This document shows, piece after piece, positions 32,979 through 44,802 of a stretch of DNA of 64,000 nt. This stretch comes from Symsagittifera roscoffensis (lineage: Eukaryota; Xenacoelomorpha; Acoela; Convolutidae). The DNA lies in contig NW_026970911.1 of assembly GCF_963678635.1 (NCBI RefSeq), positions 23,001-87,000 on the forward strand, written 5' to 3'. The position numbers were made by a program, and so were the translations under genes. The stretch's first letter is position 1, and the number at the start of each line of letters is the position of its first letter. Under the pieces are notes generated by a model that saw only the letters and a program-made list of their open reading frames with translations, did no database searches and was not told the DNA's origin.

Positions 32979-35900
32979 TCAGTTTCTGTGTCTTATCATT
33001 AGCAACTCATCATTAGCTATTCTGACGCTGTTGGAAGCAGTCCTCCAACACTTCTGCTCTTCTATCCTCTGTTTGCAACAAGGTAGGGGATCCACGTTAG
33101 ATTCTCTGTTTCTGCAGAAGCTGTTGTGGAGACACAACGTCACATTTCTCTCCAAATCTTCCTTCAACATCTCTGCCTTCTCCTTTCCACTACGTTCACT
33201 TGTCCTGGAAATTCTTTTCACAGCGGTGGTCACTGCATTCCGATGAGTCACAAGAGCTCGCTTGAAAGCTCCTGCTCCAATGTCCAGCTGATATTCACTG
33301 TACACTCTGCCGTGCTTCGATATATGCTTCTTAGCATATTCGTACAACCATGCAGTCATGTTAGCTCTGAACCATGGCATCAATCGTTTTCTTGCCCATA
33401 TCTTCTTCACTTCCATCGGAATGTTTAGAATCTTGCACATCGTCTCAAAAAGATCTAAATCTTTTAGACAATCCAATTTCCGCAACTGTTCTCTCGTCGG
33501 TGCCTCCTGTCTATTGTTTTCTTTCACATAAGCTTCCAACCATCGTATCGCCATCATAACTCCCACTATCACTATTGTTATGGGCTGTGATGAGTCTGGT
33601 AAACCCATGGAGAGCAGCTCTCCAGAGTCCCAGATCAACACCAGATTACTACGCTTGGGATACCACCAGGTCTGCAGCAACCAGTGGCAGGGAAACTTGT
33701 CATGCGTCATCATGATGCTCCTCCAATTACGTTTTCCCGAAGCTTCCAGTAATGGCTCCACTACCATCATCACTCGGTGGACTTCATCATTCTCGTCTAC
33801 GGTATTGTAATCTGTAACAGTTGATCCTCTCTGTTACTGTCTCTCAAAGTCACTGAAGTTCCCACTCACGTATCCTATGAAAATCTTTCCCAGTATCGAT
33901 TCCAACTCCTCCTTGGTTCTCTCTGGAACTGCTGAGAACATCTTACATAGCAACTCGTAAGATTTTTTGGACATCCTCGTTAGTCTCACACACTTTGGCA
34001 CTGAGAAGGCTTGATCCACGATTGTTCTCGTACTCCTTACATCCACAGCTACAAAATGCACCGGGTATCTGCTCTTGCACATTGGAGCCAATGTCGAGCC
34101 CACCAGATATCGTGCTCCTGATGGTCTACAATAAGTCTCACTGTGTCTGATGTTCATTTCCGCTTCGATCGCTTCCCTCGATTTTCCTATGTGTTTCTGC
34201 TCGGTTTGCAGAACTCCTGGGAATACTTCTACACTGATGGCTGTGACCATCTCATGTCTCTGTTCTAGATTCAATAGTGACTCTAAAGAACTAAACATGC
34301 TGTAGAATCCTAGTGCAGTCACTAGATTCACCTCGGTTCCTCCATGACAATCCGCTATCAGTTCCTTTTCCGTTCTTGCTTTCATCAGTACGTTTCCAAA
34401 CAATACCGTCAATTGCTTGTGTTGTTTCTCTAGGGTCTTCACACAGTCCAGACCTCCACAAACGTGACCCTCCAGTCCACAGACTTCCGCCAGACAGCTA
34501 CCAGGTTTGACCCAGTCTTCTGGTCCCCAGCCAGGCAACTCCCCTTTATCTTCTCCGTTGCTCCTAGAGGCCGTTATCATCACATTATATATGATGTTAA
34601 GGTCACGCAGGTTACAGTCTGCATTCAGTTCCCTATGCACGTCTTTTGTCGCCCGTAATATCGGGTCAGCGTTGGGACTAGGACACCATGATGGCCTCAT
34701 CAATTCCCACACTGCCATCAAGCTCGTTCTCAGTAATTCATCTGAGAATCCCAACCCGAACCCCACTCTTTTGTCGGATTTTGGTACGGAAGGTGCAGTC
34801 ACCTCTTCTTCCAAGACCAGTCCCAATTTGATCTGAGGATTGGTAGCGCTCTTAATCTTTACAATTCTCGACGTCCAGAATCTTAGCAACACTGCCTGCT
34901 CATAATCGAAGAAGCAATCGCGTATGTCTTCACTCAGGAAAGGGTTGTACGCTATCCCTATGATTCCGGATACGTAGCTGTACGACTTCTTCTTGATCGG
35001 TCCACAGTACTCACTGGATTTCGGCAGTGCCCCCATAGATTCTTTAGTGAGTCTCAGCTCCTTGTTTGAAAATCTCCTGATTTCGTCTATCTTTCTCATG
35101 GGCTCTAACTCTTCGAGTTCTTTCATATTCACCCTCATCGGTTTGCTTTGCTGCATATCCAGCAGTGCTAGCAAGAGTAAGGCTTTCGCTCGTTCATCGC
35201 CCTCCCTCAGCATCTTAACACAGGTGTTCAATGCAGGTACTGAAATTTGCTCTATCATGAATCGAATGAAACAGAGAGCGTCTCTCCGCTTCGCACACGC
35301 TACTGCTGCTCCCTCTTGGATTATCAGATCCCTCAGGTTCGTCATAAGGAAAACCTTCTCTTCCTTTGACCTCTTCCTTTCTTCTGAATCATATTCTTCG
35401 CGAGTCAGTCCCATCATGCACCAGGCAAACCTCAGTTGTAACTCTGTTCTTACGTAAGGTACTGTCATGAGAGCGTGTATTCTTGGCGCAGTCCTCATCT
35501 CTTCTTCGAAGTACCGTAACACCACTGCTTTCCATGGAAGACTCACCAACTGCTCCATCGTTTCTGCCTGTATCTCAGACGACGCTAAAGTCCCGTACGC
35601 CTTCTGCTTGAGGGTGGTGCCTTGCAACATTGTCTCCAGATAATCCTCCATGGCACTCTTGCCTTCCAGAGCCATCACATACCCTCTAGCCGAGTTTCGG
35701 TACTCCAACATCTCCATGTATCCACCGGCGGGTTCATCTATCGACACAGCCTCCGATACTGTCAGTAGGTTATACTCCACTGGTACTAGTTGTCCTGCGA
35801 CACTTCCCTTTCCGTGATTCATGGGAGATGGCTTAAAGTCTTTCATTGTGCTCTCTCCACATTGGCTGAGTAATTCCATTTCTAAGGTCGCTCCGGTCAG

Positions 35901-38292
35901 AGTGCGGTCACTCCTTTTGGATTTGTAAACTGTCGACTTTATTCCCGCCATGAGAATGGGTGGCACCATCGCTATATCAGTCAACACTTTATCGTGCCAG
36001 GCAATTGATAATCACCTTGTCCCAATTCCATGACCTCTTCGAATCGTTTCCTTTTCGCTGAATTGACAGCTTTTATCGATATCTCCAAATCCACCTTCGT
36101 CTTTCCTACTCTTCTCGGCATCACTCTGCTGCCTAACTTCATTTTCATCTCGTTGATCTTATCAATCACCAATTTCGATCGCATCGTTCCTTTCCTGGTT
36201 CTTGACAGATACACCACCTCTCCTTTATCGTCCTGCGGTGTCATCTTGATGGGAGAGTTCGCTTCACTTTCATCAGTGGCTGAGTCAATCAACAACTCAC
36301 TCAGTCTCCCTTCACATTCATCAAGCTTATCAAGGACTTCCCGCATCAACGGTCGGTTGAGACCTGTTTTCAAAATGGACTGGGTCCCATAGCTCTGAAC
36401 TACTGTCCAGACTTCTTCCATTAACGCCACTCTGTCCAATCTACATCCCGTCCTATTCTCATGGTCTCGGTGATGTACTTCCCACTCTTCTTCGGGCAAC
36501 GTTCCCAAGAAAGGTACTCTGGCTGAGCCCTCTATTCTTCTTCTTCGAGGTGATTCCATGAGGATTCTCTGTTCGTTATTTCTTGAATTGCCAGGAGAGC
36601 TGCTCTCCGGCCAATTCCGTTTCATTTCCATAAAGGCTGACGGAGGCGTTGTTCTCAAGATCACTGAAGACATTGAAATCCAGGCTGGATACTCCACCTG
36701 TCGATGCTCTGTCGTCTTCCCCACCAGCTCGACTTGCATCTTGTTGCATGGGTTCTTCGGTTTGACGGCTTCCTCCGGTTTCACACTAGTCAGGATCAAA
36801 GAGGCCTTAAGCAGTTCGGTCCTGCCTCTCATCTTCATAGGCGCTAAGCCCAACCCCGCCCATTCCTCGTCAAATCTTCCAAGCTTGGGAGTCGCGGCGT
36901 TGCTTATTCGCCTTCTCGTCGCTTGATCCGTATAGGTATAGGCAAATCGTGTGTACTGTAACACGGCGGCATTTCTTCCCACAAAATATGTATCCATCGT
37001 TGCCACAAAATTCCCTATTCTCCTTGCATTGGTTTCGAATGCTCTCAACCTAGGAGTTTGTACCACGGAGACTGCTCCGAGCAACATCCTTCTTATCAGA
37101 GGGAATTCAGGGATTGCCTCCGGCAGCTTCTCGTAATCACCCCAGTCTTTCGTCTCTTCTCTCACTTTGTAATATGCTGCAGTGAGACGAGGAACTCTGG
37201 TCATTTCGCCATTCGTCTTATCATAGGGTCTCAGATTCCAGAGCTTTGGAAACACCTCGATGTGTCCTCTTTTTACTTCTCCCATGCGATCACGGAAGTG
37301 ATCGTCAAAGTTGATGACTGTCATCTCTGGCTCTGATATTTTCGCAAATAACAGATCTTAACTCATGAGTTTCCGCAATGTGTGCTGCTCACACCAGTTC
37401 AGTACACTACCGTCCACTGCTGATATGAGGTTCAGGTGCAGCACCGACCTCCTATACGCCTCCACCTTAACGTCAGGGAACGCAAACGTGACTGCTGGTC
37501 CATAGATCACTGTCACAAACTCCGTGGCTCCTCTGATTAATGCTAAGGGATCGGTTCTCATAGCCAAGCTCAGATCGGTTAACAGGGGCATGCCTCCAAC
37601 ATGTCGTCTAACATCTTCTTCTCTTTCGATAGTCTCATCTTCTCCCGTTCCAAAGCGATTTTGTTGTAAGATATATTGGATAAGAGTGTGTCTCAGGTCT
37701 CTTATATTATTCCACGAGTCCGTGGATTTCTTCATATCCAAATTCCCCACTCTCTCTCTCATCTGCTCTGGACAACGTGTCAATTTCATTATTCCTCCCA
37801 AGTTTCCGTGGGTAATCGCAATCAATGTTAGAAGCCCATCTAACCGCAGGTTCTGGATTCCTTCGGTGAGCAGCATCGCCGGTCCTTTCACGAAACTCTC
37901 TGCTCCAAACATTACGAACAAGGCTAGTAGTTCCACTTTTGACACTTCCACTACTGCTTGGAGGAATTCCTTTATCAAGTAATGAGAGACTTTCGGGTAG
38001 ACTTTTGCCAAGAAGGACGCGGTCCATCCTGCTCCCAACCCTTCCAGCATGCTGTCCGTCCGTTCAAAGCCTTCCCGTCCCTTCACTTCCTAGGTCCAGA
38101 AGTTTTCCAGAAGGTTTCCACTGTTTACAAATTCAGTGGTCTTTTCTTCAGCATTTTCCGCCAGGTTCACCTCCTTTAACAAGTAGGCATGGATCTTCGT
38201 GATCATTACAGGGCCTTGCTCAAAAGCATCTGCACCCAATGCCGCTACTCGAGGACTCAGATGCAACAATTGGTTGGCCTCCGGTTTGGTTC
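32979..38292 (-). pseudogene. Large uncharacterised protein, C-terminal part of second ORF (A2, broken)
   Basis: Homolog of the intact A1 ORF 4031-10069, split into pieces 38296-38090, 38086-37358, 37324-35981, 35987-33834 and 33773-32979. Breaks are stops and small indels; a larger deletion near 36690-36790 removes the acidic disordered segment that A1 has. Blocks conserved between copies include YCGPIKKKSYSYVS, CRPSGARYLVGSTLAPMCKS and FPCHWLLQTWWYPKRSN. Basic clusters (SPRRRRIE, AKRKRFEE) are kept. Function is unknown. Confidence 0.8.
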
Positions 38293-41200
38293 TCAAATCA
38301 TCGCCTCCAAATGAGCTCTAGTCTCCTGTGAATTCTTCCTTCTCGCTTTTTCACCTGTTACTTCCATTGCTCGGAACCATAAGTCGTTGGACATCGCTAC
38401 GATTACTCGATGGTTGTCGTCTATTCCCGGTTTCAGTTTGAGCTGTCGACTGAAATTGGACATTTCCAACCCCAGCACCTCGTCCAACACTATCATGTGC
38501 AGCGCATGGTCCTTGAATCTTCTCATCGCGTTCGAGATATCTGACCACACTGCAGGTAGTTCAGCCCTGAGTGGCCTCAGGTTCTCCATTTCTGTCATGC
38601 GATTTGGGGCCGATATGATCACATCATATTTCCCTTCCGAAAGCAAGATTACGATCGCATAAACGAATTTTAGTCCATCCGGGAGATATGCATACCCCGG
38701 ACACAACGCGAATACTACCCTCGGTGTCACCGTGGTGAACGACCCCTCCTTCGTCGCATCCACCGCTTCACCCATCCACTCAAGGATATCTTTTATCGCT
38801 GGCCACACAGCATTCTCTGCCGTTGTAGGATCTCTGAGTCTGCTCAGAAAACCTCTACTGTGTAGATGGTCATTGATGCCAGCAAACACGATTGTAATTG
38901 GGTTCATGTCCGTCTGTCTTTGTACCCCTATAGCCAGAGATACCGATTGCAGCAGGTCCAGATCGACCGCTGCCAACATTATGACGTCGGCCAAAACAGA
39001 GACTTGGAAGTATACACGAACTCTGAATTCGCTTCTATCACGATCTTGGCCTTCCTCGTTTCTGCTTTGTCATAGGCGGCGAAGATGGTCTCATCTTTCT
39101 TTATCGCTTTCAACCCGCCGTATCTTTGGACATCACCATCTTGATTCACTAGTTTCGGGTATATTCTTTCCTTTACATGACCTGGGGTTGAGCTCACTTG
39201 CCTGAACATCTTCACATGTTGTCCGATCGGCGCCCTTGTCACCAGAAATCTTCCAGGTCTCTGTTCTCGATTCCCTTCATCACTCGGCAGTCCCTATAGG
39301 TCAGCAAATCTCAAGGCCGTCGTGGAACTGAAGTTTATGCTAGCGGCTATCAACCAGTCTACGCCGGTTATCGAGTACAGTCTGCTGACGGATAGCCTCG
39401 CTCCATTCAGCATCCTCCTTGCATCTTGGATGAAGCTCACCCTCTGGAGATCCAGCTTCATTAGTTCATCTTTGTATACATGCCAGGGAGATGGTATGGG
39501 CCTTGACCACATCAACGAGCCTCTGCTCGGGCGTCTCTCCTCTCGACTGGTACTTGTCGTCTCCGATCTCATGTCCGATCTGGACGTGCTGGCTGTCTCT
39601 TCGATTGGGTTGACAGGTCCTATTCTTCTCCTAGGATGGATGGTCCTCCTCATCGGCGCTTCTCCCAATCGATCCTGAACGTCTGTCCTTTGACCTGGTT
39701 CGCTCGAGCTCTGTTGTCTGTAGTTTGTGACGACCGGGACCGTCCCCAGGCGTGTTTCCAGGCTAGGAGGCACAAAGGTGGTAATCACCGCGTCATTCGA
39801 TGTTCCTTCTTCCTTCAGCACTCCTGTGTCAAAGAGTTCCGCCTCTAGTTCATCCAACCGCTCTTGGAAAGCTCGATTCAACCAAGCCTGTCCTTCTATA
39901 CTATCGAAGTGGATGCCGTCCGTGGTCAGTCTGGCCTGATCCATAGCTCTCAACTCATGTTCGATGTCCATGAGGATCATTCTTCCGGCATTCCGACTTG
40001 CGAGATTCCTCAAGATGTTATTCCACCTGACGACTCCTTCGTTGTGCCTTCTTCCTGCTGCTGTCAAGCTCCTCGTGTTCATTGGCACAGTGCAAACGGT
40101 CAGTACCGCGCAGTTGAACTTCTGCCAGAGAGTAGTGAACAAGCACACCATCATCGATTCCCATAGTGCTTCTTCCTCATCCGAACTTCTCGAGATGCTG
40201 TTCGTTCCAATCTGGATCATCACACTGGGGATCCTCCCTGGATTCATTAGTTCCACCATCCGGTATAACTGGGCTATGGTCGCTCCTCCAAAAGTCATCA
40301 CTGTGGTGACCCAAGAGGTCCTCAAATTCGATAGTACTCTGACCAAGCTGTCTCCTAGTATCAGATGTAATGTCCCCAGTGGCGGTTGTTGCAGGTTCCA
40401 GGTCGCTCCATTGAAGCAAGCTCTCGGATCTGTCTCCGGAACTCCCGTGAAGTTATATCTCAATTGATTGTTCTTTTTGTATGTCTATTAAACGTGACAC
40501 TTTCTTCGCTGGCATCTTCTGTATTCTTCTTTCTGGGGCCTTAGAGCTCCCCATTAGTGGCATCACGTCGCTTATTCCCTGTCTGATCACGGTCTGGGAG
40601 AGTCGTACTCTGCCCGTGTCGTCGATCGTTTCATAGGGTGCAGTCACCCCGGAACCTGGCGCATTCTTGTTGGCGACCAGTCGTCCAGCTGTCTCTATCA
40701 GCTTCCTCACCGTTTGTTCCACGACGGGTCACCCAAGGTAACACTGGGGTTCGGGATTGTCACTCGATCTGTCGCTGTCGGGAGCCGTGTCTCCGTTGTC
40801 TGACTCATTTCTCGAGGCGTCAAGAGCTCCATCGGGGACTGCCCACGAGGAATACTCCTTGCAGGTATCACTTCCTCCACGGCCGTTGTCAACGCCATCC
40901 GTTCCGATCACTCCTTCTAGTCCTGCCTCAGGCGCTCAATTTCTTGACCCTGCTTTTTCTTGCAGTCTTCGAACAGTTTTTTCCACATGTCCCGATATTC
41001 CTCCGTAATGAGCATGATTTTGGTCATCTCGTGCAGCTCCCTTTTCGTCCTCGCTGTTCATCTCCTGATGCATTCTCGTCAGCCCAGGTTTGGGCTTGGA
41101 GGGCATAGGCATTTCACCTGGTTGGTAAGTCCTGGAACTTCCCAATCCAGGCTCATTCGCCAAGTCACTCCCTGAGAGAGCCCCGTTTCTCCACCTCATC

Positions 41201-41445
41201 ACTCTCATGTTCGGGCGGTCTAGTACTCCCCTCTCTTCATATGCTGCCATCTACAGGATTTCCGTGGGGCGGTCCCCACAGTTGTCATGCCCCAAGATGT
41301 TGATCAGGGCGGTCAGCAACATGACTACCTCTGGGTCTTCCAGAGCAAAGTCTCGATCCATTAGCCGACGATAGATCGCATCTATCATCGGTCCTACATA
41401 TGCCTCTGCCAGGTCCATCAATTCATCCAAGTTGAAATTCTCCAT
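38293..41445 (-). pseudogene. Second ORF, N-terminal part: coiled coil, SGNH hydrolase and GIND module (A2)
   Basis: Starts at ATG 41445 (MENFNLDELMDLAEAY). The first ~330 codons are broken by stops (one at about 41250) and indels, but 40463-39294 is one open frame covering the SGNH domain and the start of the second module. It has ILGDSL (40344-40361), Gly in TFGGATI, Asn in GTNS, and DGIHF with the His codon at 39909-39911, so all four name-giving residues are present. The second module continues through FAGINDHLH (about 38865-38895) without a frame break from 38994 to 38293, crossing the point where A1 is broken. This shows SGNH, GIND module and large protein were one ORF. Confidence 0.8.
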
Positions 41446-41524
41446 ACTGTTCTTCAGATTCGATTTGATTTGATTTGATTTCAAAATTTTGACTCAAGTG
41501 AGCAATTAAATGATCAATCAGGAT

Positions 41525-41539
41525 CTAGAAAAGAAGTCA
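41525..41539 (-). promoter_or_regulatory. Candidate 3' splice acceptor for second ORF (A2)
   Basis: Same GACTTCTTTTCTAG as at 1043-1057, about 80 bp before the second ORF start. See the A1 entry for the reasoning. Confidence 0.35.
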
Positions 41540-41849
41540 CGAATATCACACTTGTCAGTTTCGCCTTAATTTTTCGTTAAAATTTTTTTAAAAACAGTCA
41601 GATAAAAAGATTCTGTTCCTAAAATTTATTGAAATCAATCGGTCTCTAAAATTTTGGAATTGACCTAAGATTGGATAGTCCAAACTTTGGATCTATTCCT
41701 AAAATCGTCATTAAGTTGTTCATGGTCACTAACCGCTTCTTACCCACGATCTTAATAACATAACACATAACATAACATAACACACATATCACACATATCA
41801 CACACTACACACAACTTAGTCTTTAGCCTAACACCCTCTTGCACGTCAC

Positions 41850-42480
41850 TCAGTCTATACTTAAGTAATATTTCTTATGTAAATATACTTGTATATTAGT
41901 ATCAGAGAATATCACGTGTACAAGCGCGTACAATTCCCGAGGATGCAGTCGTCCTCTGGAAGCGAGAGCTCCTTCACGTCAATTTCCACGAGGAAATCTC
42001 TCAATCTCGTCAAGGACAAGACTAGGTTCTCTGGGTCCACGTGCTGCTTTTCCGTCGCCCTCGCTACCAAGAAGCATAGGTATTTTCCCGGTATTTGTGA
42101 CGCCGCCGGAGGTAAGGCCGCTACGCCCCCTATCCCTGGTCTTTGTTTCCATAGGATTTCTATGTTTTTGTATTCTCTCTTAAAATCTGTCGCTAACGCT
42201 GTCCCAAAACTCATGTCTGCTGTGATTGCTATCGCACATGTTCTATTTGTGAGTATAAAATCACTGTCTGTTAGTATTATGTTACCTGAATATTCATTTG
42301 GTAAGTTGAAATATGACTCAACTACCCTCCCTATGTCAGGTTTCTTAAGTTCTTCGCCTGTTTCTGATTTTAAGTCTCCTGTCTCTCTTGCTATTTTTAA
42401 TTTTTGTTTATCAGGTTTTCAGTGTGGGTAAGTCCTACCCCCACTCCCCGGACAAAAATATCCATCGACGACCCCGTCGA
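41850..42480 (-). pseudogene. pol: TARG1/OARD1-like macrodomain (A2, frameshifted)
   Basis: Begins with DIFVRGVGVGLTHTENL at the end of the integrase frame. A 1-bp deletion near 42410 shifts the frame. The body (42214-41912) retains TALATDFKREYKN, GGVAALP, GKYLCFLVAR and RLRDFLVEIDVKELSLP. A 16-bp deletion near 41955 then removes the VYDPNR loop codons and shifts the frame again; the remaining sequence still encodes the A1-like end (HKKYYLSI) up to TGA at 41850-41852. It is a decayed version of the A1 domain. Confidence 0.7.
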
Positions 42481-44802
42481 TCGCATACTGGGTATCAAGT
42501 CGAGGTTAGAAGCTGGAATGAGTGGTTGTCCTTCCTGGGCAGCCCAGGAAGGATCATCTGGTTCGGTCTTGATGTATTTCATGCTTTCACGATCTACGTT
42601 TTGAATCGTGACACTGGTCTCCTCTGGGTCCGACGTCATTTCAATCAGCCATTCTAAGACACGCAGGTTCGTCAAGTCTTGTTCATATGACTGCTGTTGC
42701 TCGTCGTCGAATTCTACCTCAGGTTTCGACCGGTCGTCGACCCACTCATCAGCGTGATCATCGACTATGTCAATGTCATGTGACACAGTTATTTCTTCTA
42801 GACCCACTACTTCTTCCACTATCTTCTTCAGATCTATCCTATCCACTACAAATGCGTCACCGTAAGGGTTATACTTTTTCCTTGGTCTTGTCCCATCATT
42901 CTGACGAGTCTGCATCGTGAACGGAAGATCCGGTTCCAAATTCTTGGGATTCTCTATCTGTTCGCGATCCTGCCAATCCTCCTCTGCGTAGGGTAAGGTT
43001 TCATCGTCCGCTTCGATCACCTCGTTTGGATCCAGGTCCAGCGGTGTATCCGTTCCTTCCTCCACGACTTCGTTTCCATCTTTCTTCTCCCGGGTGCCCT
43101 TCTCGTTGACCTCACAAGCAGGGTCAATCATTAGATAATCCCCTTCTTCAATGTCTGCAGGTATACACCAGTCCTGTGTCGATGGACTGGTCTCCTCAGG
43201 ATCCGAGGTCGTTTCATTCAGCCACTGTAAGACACGCAGGTTCGTCAAGTCTTGTTCGTAAGACTGCTGTTGCTCGTCGTCGATTTCTACCTCGGGTTTT
43301 GACCAGTCGTCAACCCACTCATCGTCGTGATCATCGACTATGTCAATGTCTTGTGACTCAGTTATTTCCTCTAGACCCACTACTTCCTCCACTATCTTCT
43401 TCAGATCTATCCTGTCCACTACGAAGTCGTCACCGTAAGGATTGTGTTTCTTTCTTGGTCTCTTCCCGTCCTTCTGACGAGTCTGTATCGTGAACGGAAG
43501 ATCCGGTTCCAAATTCTTGGGATTCTCTATCTGTTCGGGATCCTGCCAATCCTCCTCTGCGTAGGGTAAAGTTTCATCGTCTGCTTCAATCACCTCATTT
43601 GGATCCAGGTCCAGTGGTGTACTTGTTCCTTCCTCTATGGCTTCATTTCCATCGTTCTTTTCTCTGATGCTCTTCTCATTGACCTCACAAGCAGGGTTCA
43701 TCATTAGATAATCCCCCTCTTCCATGTCTGCAGGTATACACCAGTCTTCTGTCGATGGATTGTGTGGCTTAATGTTCTCGTATTGGGCGGCTCGGCCAGT
43801 ACTCAGTCTATAAAAGCGTCCCTCCTGGTGCACTTCTGTAATCGTGAAGTGTCCCCTCCACTTTTTTAGGAGCTTTTCCGTCCCTTTCGGTGGTATAACG
43901 TTCTGAAATACCCATACGTAGTCTCCCACCGAGTAAGCTTTTGCACCAGCTGCTTTTTTGTCAAATTTTCTTCTCTGCCTTGCCTGTGCTTGCTGAGTAT
44001 TTCGTCTACACAAATCGTTCAACTTCTGTTGACGTCTGATCACATCCCTCACGTAAACCTGTGGAGACGTTTTCTTTCCCTCATATTCTGGGTAGAAAAA
44101 GGTTAAGGGTAAAGACTTTTCGTGTCCAGTTAGCATCATGTGTGGACTGACTCCGGTGGTGGAGTGTTGCGTGCTATTATAGGCTCCCATCACCTGTGGA
44201 AGGTATCTGTCCCAATCGGTCATGTACCTGGAACAATATACTCTCAGCATCGACACTAACGTCCTATTCTGTCTTTCCACTAAGCCATTCGTCTGAGGGT
44301 GGTATGTCGTGGAGTGAGCCTGAGCAATCTGTGAGCGTCTCATAAGCTCTTTCGTAAGCTCTCCTTCGAAATCTGTTCCATTATCCGACTGAAACGTCAT
44401 CGGACAACCATGTCTCGCTATCCACGTAGTGATCAGGTGGTCGCATGTCTCTTCCGCCGAGGCAGTTATGCAGGGCACGGCCTCTGCATACTTCGTGAAG
44501 TGATCTATCATGACCAGGACTTGGTTATAACCGCTGTCTGTCATGCATATCTTTTGGTGATCTATCTGCACCACCTCGTTGAATTCAAACGACTCAATCG
44601 ATTGTAAAGGAAATCGCAATTTCCTTGGATCCTTGACCTGTTGGCATGACAGGCACGCTGTTACCCACTTCTCACATGCCTTTTTCATTCCAGGCCACTC
44701 AAAGCGCTTCAGGATCCTCTGATACACTTTTTCGATCCCTTGATGGCCCATCTGATCATGCGACCTGAATAATAGTTCCGTCTGATATAGTTGCGGCAAC
44801 AC
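42397..44802 (-). pseudogene. pol: Integrase with duplicated acidic tail (A2)
   Basis: One 801-codon open frame. HHCC zinc domain: HDQMGHQG ... CLSCQQVK. Catalytic triad: Asp in VVQIDHQK, Asp in FQSDNGTDF, Glu in PQTNGLVERQNR (codon 44275-44277), so the core looks intact. The C-terminal SH3-like part is YSVGDYVWVFQNVIPPKGTE ... KKWRGHFTIT. An acidic tail follows in two tandem copies of 191 residues each (CIPADMEEGDYL ... SDPEET), then the macrodomain start. The upstream part of pol is in other frames, so the enzyme is not expressed from an intact polyprotein. Integrase joins the cDNA to host DNA in the nucleus. Confidence 0.88.
42610..43755 (-). repeat. 573-bp in-frame tandem duplication in the integrase tail (A2)
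   Basis: Two units of 573 bp (191 codons) repeat with about 90% similarity by eye; the marker CTGCAGGTATACA ends at 43740 in one and 43167 in the other. Family B has a single copy of the corresponding segment. Confidence 0.9.

Noticed and set aside
42687-43493. + strand open frames opposite the integrase tail
   Set aside because: They are shadows of the acidic coding repeat on the other strand, and are duplicated only because the tail is.
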